The notes: generated by a model not told the origin, from the letters alone. 40,614 bases of DNA from Actinomycetes bacterium (GCA_021807265.1 JAKAPH010000005.1:1-40614); one strand, 5' to 3'; shown: positions 8,607 to 19,596, counted from the first letter of the stretch. Numbers and translations: made by a program.

Positions 8607-11600
8607 CCGATCGCCCGCGTGAGCAGATCGGACTGTTCGGCGACGTGGATGAGCGAACTGCCCGTGGCGGGACTCGCCGACTCGGCGCGTGCCACGTGGC
8701 TCAGCGCCACCTCGCGCAGCTGGCGGTGCACCTGGTGGTGTACGAACGGCCACGCGCCCATGTTCTCGGGCTCTTCTTGGAGCCACACAACCTCGGCCAA
8801 CTTCGGGTAGGACTCCAGAACCGCGTCGATGGCCGCGTGGGGCCACGGGTAGAGCTGCTCCACGCGCACGATGGCCACCTGATCGGCGCCAACCTCTGCG
8901 CGCCGCGCGAACGCCTCGTGGGCGATCTTGCCCGAGGCGAACACCACGCGGGTCACCCGGTCGTGCTCGGCACCCGGTTCGTCGAGCACCGTGTGGAACG
9001 ATCCGTGCTCGAACTCGCTCAATGGTGAGCGCGTCTGGGTCGCGCGCAGCATCGACTTGGGCGTGAAGACGATGAGCGGCGTGACCACCTCGCGGGTCAC
9101 CTGGCTGCGCAAGAGGTGAAAGTACTGGGCGGCGGTCGTCGGCTGGGCGATGCGCAGGTTGTTTCGCGCGCTCAGCGAGAGGAATCGCTCGATGCGTCCG
9201 CTCGAGTGCTCCGGCCCCTGGCCCTCGTAGCCGTGTGGCAGCAGCATCACGAGACCGGCGCGCTGTCCCCACTTGTCCTCGGCGGCGACGAGGAAGTTGT
9301 CGATGATGATCTCGGCGCCGTTGACGAAGTCGCCGAACTGCGCCTCCCAGGCGACGAGCGAGCGATTCGCCTCCACCGAGTAGCCGTACTCGAATCCCAG
9401 CGCCGCGTACTCGCTCAAGAACGAGTCGCGCACGGTGAACACGCCGGGCGCGTCGAGGTTGGCGAGGGGGATGAACTGGTCGCCGTTCTCGTAGTCGATG
9501 AGCGCCGCGTGGCGGTGCGAGAACGTGCCGCGGCGCGAGTCTTGGCCCATGAGCCGCACGTTGGTCCCGTCGGCGAGCAACGAGCCGAAGGCCAGCGCTT
9601 CGCCGAGGGCCCAGTCGACCTCGCCGCCCTCGAGCAGGGTGCGCCGCTGGGCGAACTGGCGCTCGAGCTTGGGGTGCACGGTGAATCCGTCGGGCGCGGA
9701 CATCGTCGCCGACGCCACCGCGAGGAGCTGGTCCCGGGCGACACCGGTCTCGGGCGCCGGCGCGTCGGGGGTCACCTCGGCGACCGGGACGCCCTGGAGT
9801 GTCGGCACGGGAACCGTGCGCACCTCGTCGAGCACGCTTTGTAGGCGCGCGTTGAACTCGTCGAGGGCCTGCTCGGCCGCCTCGAGCGAGATGTCGCCGC
9901 GTCGCACCAGGGTCTCGGTGTAGATCTTTCGCACCGATCGCATCTGGTCGATGATCTTGTACATCTGGGGCTGGGTGTAACTCGGGTCGTCGCCCTCGTT
10001 GTGACCGTGGCGTCGGTAGCACACGATGTCGAGCACCACGTCACGCTGAAACGTCTGGCGGTAGTCGAAGGCCAGCCGCGCCGCGCGAGCGCACGCCTCG
10101 GGGTCGTCGCCGTTCACGTGGAAGATCGGCGCCTGGATCATCTTGGCGACGTCGGTCGGATAGACGCTCGAGCGCGCCGACTCGGGCGCCGTGGTGAAGC
10201 CGACCTGGTTGTTGATGACGATGTGGATCGCGCCGCCGACGTGGTAGCCCGACAGCTGGGAGAGGTTCAGGGTCTCGGCGACCACCCCCTGGCCAGCGAA
10301 GGCCGCGTCACCGTGGACGAGGATAGACAGGTAGGGGTACTGCTCCACGGTCGCGTTGGGCGTCGAGCCGTCGCCGGGTCGCACGACCCGGTCCTGCTTG
10401 GCCCGCACGATGCCCTCCACCACCGGGCTGACCGCCTCCAGGTGCGAGGGGTTCGAGGCCATCGAGACGTCGATGGACTGGCCGCTCGCGTTGTAGAATG
10501 TCCCGTTGGCGCCCTTGTGATACTTCACGTCCCCGCTGCCCTGGACGCTCTCGGGGTCGAGATTGCCCTCGAACTCCGAGAAGATGTCGCTGTAGGACTT
10601 GCCGACGATATTGGCGAGCACGTTCAGCCGGCCGCGGTGCGCCATGCCGATCACAGCCTCGCGGACGCCGTCGTCGGCGGCGGCGTCCAGGATCGCCTGC
10701 AGGGCGACGATGGTCGACTCGGCACCTTCGAGCCCGAATCGCTTCTGGCCGACGTAGCGCGAGTGCAGGAACCGCTCGAAGACCTCGGCCTCATTGAGCG
10801 CCCCGAGCACCCGACGCTGCCCGTTCTCGTCGAGCGACGCCGTGACGCCCTCGACCCGGGCCTGGATCCACCGCTTCTGTGCGGGGTCCATGATGTGGCC
10901 GTACTCGATGCCCGTCGTGCGGCAGTAGGCGTCGCGCAGAATGTCGAGGATCTCCTGGAGTGTCGCCTCGTCGCGTCCCGCGAGCCCGCCGGTTACGAAG
11001 CGCCGCGGCAGGTCCCAGATCGAGAGTCCGTAGGTGGCCAGCTCGAGCTCGTCGTGCATCGGCGGCGGATCGCTGTGCAGGGGGTCCAGGTGCGCGTAGA
11101 GGTGGCCGCGCACGCGGTACATGTTGATCAGCTCTTGCACCCTGATCTGCTTGAGGATGCGCTCGGACTCATCCCCGGCGACCGACGGGTTGTGGTCCTT
11201 CGCCCACCGCGACGGCTCGTAGGGGATGCCGAGCGACGAGAACACCTCGTCGTAGAAGTGGTGCCCACCGGTCAGACAGTCGGCGACGTACTTGAGGAAC
11301 AGGCCGGACTCCGCACCCTGGATGATGCGGTGGTCGTACGTGGAGGTCAGATTCATGACCTTGCCGACGCCGAACTCGGCCAGCGCGCGAGGGTCCGCCG
11401 CCTCGAAGCCCGGGGGCCACGTGAGCGCCCCGACGCCGATGATCGCACCCTGACCCGGCATCAGGCGCGGCACCGACTGGACCGTGCCCAACGTGCCCGG
11501 GTTGGTGAGCGATACCGAGGCCCCGACGAAGTCGTCAGCGCCGATCTTGCCGGCGTGGACCTTGCGGATGAGGTCCTCGTAGGCGAGCAGGAACGTCCGG

Positions 11601-12211
11601 AAGTCCATGGCGTCGGCGTCTCGAATGACCGGGACCAGCAGATTGCGCGACCCGTCGCTCTTCTCGACGTCGACCGCGAGGCCCAGGCCAACGTGATCGT
11701 GGCGCACGATCCCCGGCGTCCCCTTCTCGTCGACCGCGTCCACGAACGTGGCGTTCAAAGACGGGATGGCCACGAGCCCTTTGATGATGGCGAACGCGAT
11801 GAGGTGGGTGAAGGAGACCTTGGCGCCGCTCGCCCGGCTGAGCGACTCGTTGAGGGCCGACCGGTTGATCTCGAGCAGCCTCGCCGAGACCGTGCGAACA
11901 CTCGTGGCGGTCGGGACGGCGAGGCTGGCGGTCATGTTGGACACGATGCGCGCCGCCGCACCGCGCAGCGGGGTCGCCGCATCGTTTACTTCGAAGGCAA
12001 CGGGGCTCGGCGCCACCGGTCGGGTGGCAACCGCCGAGGCCACCGTTGGCACCGTCGACCGCTGGTAGTCGGCGAAGAACTCACGCCAACTAGCCGAGAC
12101 CGACTCGGGGTCGGCGAGGAATCGGTCGTACATGTCGTCCACGAGCCAGGCGTTGGGACCGAAGGACCCCTTGACTGGCGCGGATGAAGGGTTAGAAGGT
12201 GGCGTCGTCAC
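8603..12211 (-). CDS. kgd: multifunctional 2-oxoglutarate dehydrogenase E1 / 2-oxoglutarate decarboxylase with E2-like acyltransferase domain (Kgd type)
   Basis: 1202 aa; N-term [31 protein letters not shown]2 catalytic-like region ([17 protein letters not shown]), E1 region ([70 protein letters not shown]). Confidence 0.95.
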   Translation of the reverse strand: MTTPPSNPSSAPVKGSFGPNAWLVDDMYDRFLADPESVSASWREFFADYQRSTVPTVASAVATRPVAPSPVAFEVNDAATPLRGAAARIVSNMTASLAVPTATSVRTVSARLLEINRSALNESLSRASGAKVSFTHLIAFAIIKGLVAIPSLNATFVDAVDEKGTPGIVRHDHVGLGLAVDVEKSDGSRNLLVPVIRDADAMDFRTFLLAYEDLIRKVHAGKIGADDFVGASVSLTNPGTLGTVQSVPRLMPGQGAIIGVGALTWPPGFEAADPRALAEFGVGKVMNLTSTYDHRIIQGAESGLFLKYVADCLTGGHHFYDEVFSSLGIPYEPSRWAKDHNPSVAGDESERILKQIRVQELINMYRVRGHLYAHLDPLHSDPPPMHDELELATYGLSIWDLPRRFVTGGLAGRDEATLQEILDILRDAYCRTTGIEYGHIMDPAQKRWIQARVEGVTASLDENGQRRVLGALNEAEVFERFLHSRYVGQKRFGLEGAESTIVALQAILDAAADDGVREAVIGMAHRGRLNVLANIVGKSYSDIFSEFEGNLDPESVQGSGDVKYHKGANGTFYNASGQSIDVSMASNPSHLEAVSPVVEGIVRAKQDRVVRPGDGSTPNATVEQYPYLSILVHGDAAFAGQGVVAETLNLSQLSGYHVGGAIHIVINNQVGFTTAPESARSSVYPTDVAKMIQAPIFHVNGDDPEACARAARLAFDYRQTFQRDVVLDIVCYRRHGHNEGDDPSYTQPQMYKIIDQMRSVRKIYTETLVRRGDISLEAAEQALDEFNARLQSVLDEVRTVPVPTLQGVPVAEVTPDAPAPETGVARDQLLAVASATMSAPDGFTVHPKLERQFAQRRTLLEGGEVDWALGEALAFGSLLADGTNVRLMGQDSRRGTFSHRHAALIDYENGDQFIPLANLDAPGVFTVRDSFLSEYAALGFEYGYSVEANRSLVAWEAQFGDFVNGAEIIIDNFLVAAEDKWGQRAGLVMLLPHGYEGQGPEHSSGRIERFLSLSARNNLRIAQPTTAAQYFHLLRSQVTREVVTPLIVFTPKSMLRATQTRSPLSEFEHGSFHTVLDEPGAEHDRVTRVVFASGKIAHEAFARRAEVGADQVAIVRVEQLYPWPHAAIDAVLESYPKLAEVVWLQEEPENMGAWPFVHHQVHRQLREVALSHVARAESASPATGSSLIHVAEQSDLLTRAIG

Positions 12212-12223
12212 CCCACCAGCCTA
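12209..12223 (-). promoter_or_regulatory. putative leaderless promoter -10 (TAGGCT-N6-GTG)
   Basis: cTAGGCTggtgggGTG at kgd start. Confidence 0.6.
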
Positions 12224-12271
12224 GGGCCCGCGCGCCCCGTTTGAATTGGGCGACGCGCCGACAAGGGCCGG

Positions 12272-12286
12272 TAGATTGCCTACGTG
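12272..12286 (+). promoter_or_regulatory. putative leaderless promoter -10 (TAGATT-N6-GTG)
   Basis: ggTAGATTgcctacGTG at hydrolase start. Confidence 0.62.
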
Positions 12287-13087
12287 ACCTCAGTGGACCC
12301 GCCCCGCGGACTCCGTGCCGCCCCGTCGCCGGTGTCGGGCCTCGCCGTCGCCGAGCGCCGCGTCGACGATCCGCTCGCGACGCTGATCTGCGTGCACGGC
12401 GGCCTCGATCGCGGTGGCTCGTTCGCTCGACTCGCTCGACGTATCGATCGCTTCGACGTCGTTGCGTATGACCGGCGCGGGTACCAGGGCTCGAGGAGGG
12501 CGGGGCCCGCCACGCTCACCGGTCACATTGACGACCTCATCGCCTTGGCTCGTGCTGAGGCGTCGCGTCACCCCGTGATCGTCTTCGGCCACAGCTTCGG
12601 CGGCTTGGTCAGTTTCGGGGCCGCACTGCGCGACCCGTCACTCTTCGCGCAACTGATCAATTACGAGGCACCTCTGCCTTGGGTGCTCGAGCGCGAACAC
12701 CGTCGGGTCGACCCCGGGGCCGACCCAGCCGAGGAGGCCGAGCGCTTCTTCAAGCGGATGGTCTCGGTAGAGACGTGGGAGCGACTCAGTACGGCCGAGC
12801 GCGATTCACGCCGTCACGACGGACCGGCCCTCGTCGCCGACCTCGCGGTACTGAGCCAGCCAGAACCCTTCCACGTCGTTGACGTTGCCGTGCCGACGAT
12901 CTACGCCTTCGGCGACTGGGCGCGTGCGCCCTACTACCGCCAGTTGACCGCGATCCTGCACTCGGCGAACCCCCTCATCAGCGGGGTTGAATTGTCCAAG
13001 GCCGGTCATGGCGCGCATCTCAGCCACCCCGATCAACTCGCCCGCTTGATCGAAGAAGTCTGGACGGACCGATGCGCGTCGGCCTGA
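12284..13087 (+). CDS. alpha/beta hydrolase
   Basis: 267 aa; TLICVHGGLDRGGSF, VFGHSFGGLVSFGAAL, C-terminal GHGAHLSHPDQ. Confidence 0.88.
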   Translation: MTSVDPPRGLRAAPSPVSGLAVAERRVDDPLATLICVHGGLDRGGSFARLARRIDRFDVVAYDRRGYQGSRRAGPATLTGHIDDLIALARAEASRHPVIVFGHSFGGLVSFGAALRDPSLFAQLINYEAPLPWVLEREHRRVDPGADPAEEAERFFKRMVSVETWERLSTAERDSRRHDGPALVADLAVLSQPEPFHVVDVAVPTIYAFGDWARAPYYRQLTAILHSANPLISGVELSKAGHGAHLSHPDQLARLIEEVWTDRCASA

Positions 13088-13980
13088 CAGGAGCCTCGGG
13101 TCTAATCGGCGCCGCAACCGCAGCCGCCTTGCGCGAGCGCGGCGATTCCGTTGTCACCTTCGTTCGACCCGGCACTGCTGCGCCCACTGGCGAGACGATT
13201 CGCTGGGACCCGGCCGCCGACATCCTCGATGACGACGACCTGCGCCGCGTCGGCGGCCTTGACGCGATTATCAATTTGGCGGGCGCCGGCATCGGCGATC
13301 GGCGCTGGAGCGCTGATCGCAAGGCACTCATCCTCCAGTCCCGTCTCGCATCCACGGCGCTCGTGGTGCGCGCGATTCAGGGTTTGCCCAGTGGTGTCGG
13401 CGTCCTCGCCAGTGCCTCGGCGATTGGCTACTACGGCTCGCGCGGCGCCGAACGACTCGACGAGACTTCCACGAGCGGCGATGACTTTCTCGCCCACGTC
13501 TGTCGCTCCTGGGAAGATGCTGCCCAGCCTGCGAGTGACCTCGGCACCGTCGTGTCGACGTTACGCACCGGTATCGTGCTGAGTGGCGCCGGCGGTGCGC
13601 TCAAGCGCCAGCTGCCCCTCTTTAAGGCTGGTCTCGGCGGGATTCTGGGTGACGGTCGCCAGTGGATCAGTCCTATTTCCCTGGTCGACGAGGTGCGGGC
13701 GATCCTCTCGCTCGTTGACCAGCCTCACGTCGGTCCGGTGAATCTCACCGCGCCTGACCAGGTCACCAATCGCGACTTCACCCGAGCGCTCGCTCGAGCA
13801 CTCAAGCGCCCGGCGGTGCTTCGCGTGCCGACCTTCGCCCTGGCACTCGTTCTCGGCACCGACCTCGCCCGCGGAGCGGTCCTCGCCAGTCAGCGCGTCG
13901 AGCCGGCCATCTTGCTCGAGCGCGGCTTCCGTTTCACCCACCCGACGACCACGGAGATGCTGGGCGCGGCGCTGCGCTAA
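13072..13980 (+). CDS. TIGR01777-type NAD-dependent epimerase (SDR superfamily)
   Basis: 302 aa; MRVGLTGASGLIGAATAAALRERGDSV, AIINLAGAGIGDRRWSADRKALILQSR, SASAIGYYGSRG; overlaps upstream hydrolase. Confidence 0.92.
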   Translation: MRVGLTGASGLIGAATAAALRERGDSVVTFVRPGTAAPTGETIRWDPAADILDDDDLRRVGGLDAIINLAGAGIGDRRWSADRKALILQSRLASTALVVRAIQGLPSGVGVLASASAIGYYGSRGAERLDETSTSGDDFLAHVCRSWEDAAQPASDLGTVVSTLRTGIVLSGAGGALKRQLPLFKAGLGGILGDGRQWISPISLVDEVRAILSLVDQPHVGPVNLTAPDQVTNRDFTRALARALKRPAVLRVPTFALALVLGTDLARGAVLASQRVEPAILLERGFRFTHPTTTEMLGAALR

Positions 13981-14304
13981 TAGGGGAATTTACCGTCGGG
14001 TATGGCGCCGCGCGCGGTCCATATTTAGGGTGTTCGGCGAGGCACAACGGGACACTGCAGCGCCTCGCACTATTCGCTCCATCGACGCGTTTGATGACGC
14101 GTGTGTGCACCGACGCGACCATGAACTTGCACGACGTATTGTTACTTAGCAGGTCAGCGCACCTTTCTGGACAGTTATTTTTCACTGTGAATTGTTGTTC
14201 CTGCCACCCCGTTCCAACATAAGAGTGGGATAAGGTGAGTTCATCGTCACAAAAGGTGGCGAGAACTGGGCACAGCGATGTGTCCACTAGGGGAGGTTGA
14301 TTCA

Positions 14305-16134
14305 ATGAATGTTCGTCGAAGTTTGCGACTCGGCGCAACGCTGGCCCTCTCGGCCAGTTCGTTAGCGCTGGGTCTTACACTGGCAAGTCAGGGCCCAAGC
14401 GGTGCCTCTGCGCCTAAGGGAACGATTACGTTCGCCGAAGCGCCGCAGACACCACCGAACTACATCTTTCCGTATGTCGGATTCGCGAACTTCTCTGTCT
14501 CAACCCTGAACCAGTTCCAAATGCTGATGTTCCGCCCGATGTACTGGTTCGGTATGGGTACCTCGCCGGCCTTCGTGCCCAGTGTTTCCCTGGCCTATCC
14601 GCCGCAGTGGAGCAACAACAACACCAAGCTCGTCATCAAGATGAAGGGCTGGAAGTTCGCTGACGGTCAGACGGTCAACGCCCAGTCAGTCATGTTCTTC
14701 CTCAACCTGTACAAGGCTGACCCGAAGGCCTACGCCGGCTACGTTCCTGGTTACGGTATTCCGGACCAGGTGACGAGTGCGTCGGGCTCGGGCAACGTCG
14801 TGACGATGACCTTCAACAAGCCGATCAACAAGGGTTGGTTGCTCTACAACTACCTCTCTGAGATCACACCGTTCCCGGACTCGTGGGACATCACGGCTCC
14901 CGGCACGCCTTCGACCTGTGCCACTGGCGCGTTCGGCGCGGCAGCGACCGACACGGCGTGCAAGGCCGTCGAGGCCTACCTGGACGCTCAGTCATCCAAG
15001 ATCAGCACCTACACCGACTCCATGTGGCAGAGCGGCGTTGACGGCCCGTGGAAGTTGGCCGCGATGGACACCCTCGGCAACGTGACCTTCGTGCCGAACC
15101 CCAACTACTCGGGCCCGCAGAAGGCCCAGGTCGCCATGGTCAAGGAAGTGCCGTTCGCCTCGGCCGCGGCTGAGCTCAACGCACTGCGTGCGGGCACGCT
15201 CGACCTCGGGTACGTGGACTCGACGCAGATCACCGCGCCGGCTCCGGGCATCGGCAAGGCCGGTCCGAACCTCGCCGCACTCGCGGGCAAGTACAACCTG
15301 AGCTCGGGTCTCTCGTGGGCTTACAACTACGACCCGCTGAACTTCGCCAAGAGCAACCCGCTCCAGTCGGTGTTCAAGCAGTTGTACTTCCGCCAGGCGC
15401 TGCAGATGTCGACTGACCAGAATGGGATCATCAACAAGATCTTCAAGGGCTACGGCATTCCGACCTACAGCCCGGTTCCCTACGGCACGCCCGCGTCCAT
15501 CTCTGGAACGGTCAAGAACCCGTATCCGTTCAGCCTCAAGAAGGCCAAGGCGCTCCTGACGTCGCACGGTTGGGCGATGCGCGGTGGCGTGCTGACTTGT
15601 GTCAAGCCCGGTGCGAGCGCCTCGACGTGCGGCGCTGGCGTCAAGGCCGGCACCAAGTTGAACCTCACACTTGAGTACGTCTCGGGTGCGCCCGCGGTCA
15701 CCGACACGGTGAACGCCGAGGTCTCGGACTGGAAGACCATTGGTATCAACACCACGACGTCGACGAACACGTTCAACAACGTCATCAGTGGCTGTGGCCA
15801 GTCGGGCACCCAGAAGTGGGAGATCTGCACCTGGGGTGCGGGCTGGATCTACGCGCCTGACTACTACCCGTCGGGTGAAGAGCTGCTCATGACCGGTGCC
15901 GGTTCGAACAACGGCAGCTACTCGAACCCCCGGATGGACGCCATCATCAAGGCGACCTTCTCGGGCAACTCGACGCTGACCGAGTACGCACGGTACGCCG
16001 CGCAGCAGGTCCCGACGCTCTACCAGCCGACCCAGACGCCGATTGGTGAGGTCATCAAGACCCTGAAGGGCCCCAAGTCAGCTCTCGTTCCGAGCGTCTT
16101 GCAGAACTTCATGCCGGAGTACCTGCACTTCTAA
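14305..16134 (+). CDS. ABC transporter family 5 extracellular substrate-binding protein (paralog 1)
   Basis: ATG at 14305 preceded by GGGAGG (14291-14296); secretion signal MNVRRSLRLGATLALSASSLALGLTLASQ; KMKGWKFADGQTVNAQSVMFFLNLYKAD and long SBP_bac_5-like body; clear paralog of 21910-23712. Confidence 0.9.
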   Translation: MNVRRSLRLGATLALSASSLALGLTLASQGPSGASAPKGTITFAEAPQTPPNYIFPYVGFANFSVSTLNQFQMLMFRPMYWFGMGTSPAFVPSVSLAYPPQWSNNNTKLVIKMKGWKFADGQTVNAQSVMFFLNLYKADPKAYAGYVPGYGIPDQVTSASGSGNVVTMTFNKPINKGWLLYNYLSEITPFPDSWDITAPGTPSTCATGAFGAAATDTACKAVEAYLDAQSSKISTYTDSMWQSGVDGPWKLAAMDTLGNVTFVPNPNYSGPQKAQVAMVKEVPFASAAAELNALRAGTLDLGYVDSTQITAPAPGIGKAGPNLAALAGKYNLSSGLSWAYNYDPLNFAKSNPLQSVFKQLYFRQALQMSTDQNGIINKIFKGYGIPTYSPVPYGTPASISGTVKNPYPFSLKKAKALLTSHGWAMRGGVLTCVKPGASASTCGAGVKAGTKLNLTLEYVSGAPAVTDTVNAEVSDWKTIGINTTTSTNTFNNVISGCGQSGTQKWEICTWGAGWIYAPDYYPSGEELLMTGAGSNNGSYSNPRMDAIIKATFSGNSTLTEYARYAAQQVPTLYQPTQTPIGEVIKTLKGPKSALVPSVLQNFMPEYLHF

Positions 16135-16155
16135 ACGAGGTACCGTCGAACTCTG

Positions 16156-16200
16156 ACGTGAAAAAGCTCCCGGTCCTAGCGACCGGGAGCTTTTTCACGT
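16156..16200 (+). terminator. strong hairpin, probable intrinsic terminator (symmetric, may work on both strands)
   Basis: 20-bp perfect inverted repeat acgtgaaaaagctcccggtc-ctagc-gaccgggagctttttcacgt, starting 22 bp after the stop codon; internal A5/T5 runs. Confidence 0.9.
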
Positions 16201-16207
16201 TGCCGTA

Positions 16208-16237
16208 GCCCCTCTGCTCGCCTGCGATCAGAGGGGC
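16208..16237 (+). other. second hairpin immediately downstream of terminator
   Basis: 9-bp perfect inverted repeat gcccctctg (16208-16216) / cagaggggc (16229-16237). Confidence 0.6.
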
Positions 16238-16431
16238 CGTAATCGGCCTCTCACGGCGCCCACTGCACTACTCGGACTCAACCACAGGAACCAAGAATTG
16301 ACCGGTCTCATTGCGATGTTTTTGGACCCCTAACATCCCGGCAAACATATTGAGTGCGAACGGTTCAAAATGACCGTAGATTTGCCGTTCCGCCCATGGG
16401 GCAAGTCCGTCATTGGCTAGACTCGTTTCCC

Positions 16432-18441
16432 ATGTCGCCGTTGCTTTCGGTTTCGAATTTGAAGGTCCAATTCACGACTCGCCAGTCATTCGCGACTGCC
16501 GTTGATGACTTCTCGATGGATATCGAGCCCGGCGAATGCGTCGGGCTCGTCGGGGAGTCAGGCTGTGGCAAGACGACCTCCGGTCTCGCGATCATGCGAC
16601 TCCTGCCGGGCAGTGGTCACATCACGGCCGGCTCGATCATGTTCGATGGCGTCAACCTCCTCGACCTCTCCGAGCGCGACATGCAGCGCCAGCGCGGACG
16701 CACCGTAGCGCTCATCCCTCAGGACCCCATGAGCTCGCTCAACCCGACGACGAGGATCGGTGCGCAGATCGCCGAGGGTCTGCGTATCCACACCGGGGCC
16801 AGTGAAGCCGACGCCCGGCGCCGGGCGATCGAGGTGCTCGAGATGGTCGAGATGCCTCGCCCCGCGGAGCGTCTGAACCAGTACCCATTCGAACTTTCCG
16901 GTGGACTGCGCCAGCGCGTCATCATCGCCATGGGCCTCGTGTGCTCACCCAAGCTCCTCATTGCCGACGAGCCGACGACCGCGCTCGATGTGACGATCCA
17001 GGCACAGATCCTGGACCTGCTCGACCGGCTGCGCAGTGAGCTCAACATGGGCGTCCTGCTGATCACCCACGACATGGGCGTCATCGCCGGGCGAGCCAAT
17101 CGTGTCGTCGTGATGTACGGCGGCCGTAAGGTCGAAGAAGCCACGACGGACACACTGTTCTCGTCGATGCACCACCCCTACGCCCAGGCGCTGCTCGCGT
17201 CGATGCCCAGCATCGAGACCGCGTCCAAGACCCACCTCACCTCGATCCCGGGACTGCCGCCGGACCTGACCAAGGAGATCGTCGGGTGCCGATTCGCACC
17301 GCGGTGCCAGTACGCCCAGGACGACTGCTGGGTCAACGATCCGATGTTCACCGGAGCCGGTGGACACGGCTTCGCGTGCTTCCACCCCGTTGACGGGCCC
17401 CGCGTCGAGACGCGCGTTGACGAGACCGCGTCGGCGACTGCCGCGTCACAAACCGAGATCCTGCGGGTGGAGAACCTCGTCAAGGAGTTCCCCATCAAGC
17501 GCGGTCTCATCCGACGCAAGGTCGGCGCGATCCACGCCGTGTCCGACATCTCCTTCACCATCAAAGAGGGTGAGACGTTCGGCCTCGTTGGCGAGTCGGG
17601 CTGTGGCAAGACCACGGTGGGCCGCTTGATCGTCGGTCTCGAGGACATCACCGGCGGCACCATTTCCTTCCAGGGCACCAAGGTGTCGGGCAAGGGACAC
17701 AAGCCCACCACCCAAGAGCGGCGCGACCGCCAGATGATGTTCCAAGACCCGTACTCGTCACTCAACCCGCGCATGAAGGTGGGCGAGGTCATCCGCGAAC
17801 CCTTGGCCATCCACAACGAGGGCACTAAGGCCGAGCAGCGTCGACGCGTCTCGGAGTTGCTGCTCACGGTGGGCCTCGAGCCGTCCGCGGCTGACCGGTA
17901 CCCCCACGAGTTCTCGGGTGGCCAGCGCCAGCGAATCGGCCTCGCCCGAGCCATCGCCCTCAACCCGAAGCTCGTCATCGCCGACGAACCCGTTTCGGCA
18001 CTTGACGTCTCGATCCAGGCCCAGATCCTCAACCTGATGAAGGATCTCCAGCGCGAGCACGGGCTCTCCTACGTCATGATCAGCCACGACCTGGCCGTGG
18101 TGTACTACATGGCCGACTCCATCGGCGTCATGTACCTCGGCAAGCTCGTCGAGATCGGCGACGCGGAGTCCGTCTTCCGCCAGCCGGCCCACCCCTACAC
18201 CCAGGGTCTCCTTGACGCGGTCCCGGTCCCCGACCCGCAGGCCTCGCGGCTCCGCCGTGGCAACCAGGTGAAGGGTGAGCTCCCCTCGCCCGTCGATCCG
18301 CCGTCGGGCTGCCGGTTCCGCACCCGGTGCCCGCGGGCTCAAGACATCTGCACCAACGAAGAGCCCCAGTTCCAAAACTTCAGTGAGACGCACCGCGCAG
18401 CCTGCCACTTCCCGCTGCAGACGCCGGTATCCATCCGTTAG
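16432..18441 (+). CDS. fused dual-ATPase ABC transporter component (DppD-DppF/OppD-OppF type)
   Basis: Two complete ABC cassettes: [11 protein letters not shown]...[14 protein letters not shown]...[12 protein letters not shown], and [11 protein letters not shown]...[14 protein letters not shown]...[12 protein letters not shown]; each followed by an oligopeptide-type C-terminal Cys motif ([30 protein letters not shown]). Start chosen at [14 protein letters not shown] (16432) rather than 16354. Confidence 0.93.
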   Translation: MSPLLSVSNLKVQFTTRQSFATAVDDFSMDIEPGECVGLVGESGCGKTTSGLAIMRLLPGSGHITAGSIMFDGVNLLDLSERDMQRQRGRTVALIPQDPMSSLNPTTRIGAQIAEGLRIHTGASEADARRRAIEVLEMVEMPRPAERLNQYPFELSGGLRQRVIIAMGLVCSPKLLIADEPTTALDVTIQAQILDLLDRLRSELNMGVLLITHDMGVIAGRANRVVVMYGGRKVEEATTDTLFSSMHHPYAQALLASMPSIETASKTHLTSIPGLPPDLTKEIVGCRFAPRCQYAQDDCWVNDPMFTGAGGHGFACFHPVDGPRVETRVDETASATAASQTEILRVENLVKEFPIKRGLIRRKVGAIHAVSDISFTIKEGETFGLVGESGCGKTTVGRLIVGLEDITGGTISFQGTKVSGKGHKPTTQERRDRQMMFQDPYSSLNPRMKVGEVIREPLAIHNEGTKAEQRRRVSELLLTVGLEPSAADRYPHEFSGGQRQRIGLARAIALNPKLVIADEPVSALDVSIQAQILNLMKDLQREHGLSYVMISHDLAVVYYMADSIGVMYLGKLVEIGDAESVFRQPAHPYTQGLLDAVPVPDPQASRLRRGNQVKGELPSPVDPPSGCRFRTRCPRAQDICTNEEPQFQNFSETHRAACHFPLQTPVSIR

Positions 18442-18490
18442 GTGCCGCCAGCGCCGGTCGCGAGCGGCCGGTCGTGACGAATTGGAAAAG

Positions 18491-18505
18491 TAGCCTCGAC
18501 TCGTG
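18491..18505 (+). promoter_or_regulatory. putative leaderless promoter -10 (TAGCCT-N6-GTG)
   Basis: agTAGCCTcgactcGTG at DUF2332 gene start. Confidence 0.58.
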
Positions 18506-19462
18506 ACCAGTGCCGAGACGTACGCGGTCTTCGCCGAGCGCGAAGTGAAGGGCTATTCGCCCACGTACTGCGAGTGGGCGAGTTCGATCGCGCGCGATCG
18601 TGCCGTGTTGTCGCTGATCGACGAGTTGCCGCCGCGTTCCCGGCGGCCGAACCTGCTCTTCGCCGCCTGCCGCTTCCTTGGCGTGCAGCCCGGCCCCTAC
18701 GCCACGTTCCGTGACGCACTGCTCGCCAATTGGCCCGCGATTGCCGAGGTCGCGCGGGAACGTCGGACCCAAACCAATGAGCCGGGACGCTGCGCCGTCC
18801 TGCTCCCGATACTCGCGAGCCTCCCCCAGCCACTGGCGTTGCTCGAAGTCGGCGCCTCGGCCGGCCTGTGCCTCTATCCGGACCGCTACAGCTACCGCTA
18901 TGACGACACTCACCGTCTCGGTCCCCTCGACGGCGCGAGCAAGGTGTCCCTGTCGTGCGCCACGCTAGGCAATCCTCCGCTGCCGGCTTCGCTGCCCCAC
19001 GTCGTCTGGCGAGCGGGCATCGACCTACACCCGCTAGACGTTCGTGACGAGGCGGCGACGCGGTGGCTCGAGGCACTCGTATGGCCCGAACAGGAGTTCC
19101 GTCGCACCCGGCTCGAGGCAGCCATCGATATCGCAACAGCAGACCCCCCGATGCTCGTCGAGGGCGATCTCGTAGAGCGGCTGCACGACGTCGCCGGGCT
19201 GGCGCCACGGGACGCGACGCTGGTCATCTTTCACAGCGCCGTACTGACCTATCTCGATCACGAGCAGCGACGCGCCTTCATCGATCAGGTCCGTGCGCTC
19301 CCTGCGACCTGGATCTCCAACGAAGGCATCGGCGTCGTCGCCACGAAGGAACAGGTCAGTGCCACCCCGCACGACAACAACCCCACGCCCTTCCTACTGG
19401 CCCGCGACGGCGTCCCCGTGGCCCTGGCGGGCGCGCACGGCCAAACGCTCGACTGGCTGTAG
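18503..19462 (+). CDS. DUF2332-family protein of unknown function
   Basis: 319 aa; FAEREVKGYSPTYCEWASSIARD..LSLIDELPPRSRRPNLLFAACRFLG and LALLEVGASAGLCLYPDRYSYRY are typical of this family. Confidence 0.82.
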   Translation: MTSAETYAVFAEREVKGYSPTYCEWASSIARDRAVLSLIDELPPRSRRPNLLFAACRFLGVQPGPYATFRDALLANWPAIAEVARERRTQTNEPGRCAVLLPILASLPQPLALLEVGASAGLCLYPDRYSYRYDDTHRLGPLDGASKVSLSCATLGNPPLPASLPHVVWRAGIDLHPLDVRDEAATRWLEALVWPEQEFRRTRLEAAIDIATADPPMLVEGDLVERLHDVAGLAPRDATLVIFHSAVLTYLDHEQRRAFIDQVRALPATWISNEGIGVVATKEQVSATPHDNNPTPFLLARDGVPVALAGAHGQTLDWL

Positions 19463-19514
19463 CGACCCCACGAGCCTCCCCTAGCCGCGCTACCCAAGAC
19501 GGCAAATCCCAATG

Positions 19515-19596
19515 ACGCGAAGTCAGTCTGGAAGAGCCGTGGCGTTCGTCCCGTCGGGCTGGCGCTCGTGGGCGTGACACACTGACTTCGTCGCGT
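19515..19596. other. long-range inverted repeat in convergent intergenic region (possible structured RNA or terminator)
   Basis: acgcgaagtcagt (19515-19527) pairs with actgact-[tcg]-tcgcgt (19581-19596): 13 bp with a 3-nt bulge, ~53-nt loop. Confidence 0.4.

Noticed and set aside
8607-10022. N-terminal extension of ORF 7392-10022
   Set aside because: Runs through kgd in another frame; the NYN-protein start at 8606 with GTGA overlap explains the real gene.
10001-12187. 728-aa plus-strand ORF opposite kgd
   Set aside because: Antisense to a confidently identified essential enzyme; R/H/D/V-rich composition typical of high-GC shadow frames.
13934-14338. 134-aa minus-strand ORF in the SBP1 upstream region
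   Set aside because: No recognisable domain, runs against the SBP1 promoter region; more likely noncoding.
16355-16385. tRNA T-loop-like ggttcaaaat
   Set aside because: No matching T-stem, anticodon arm or acceptor stem nearby.
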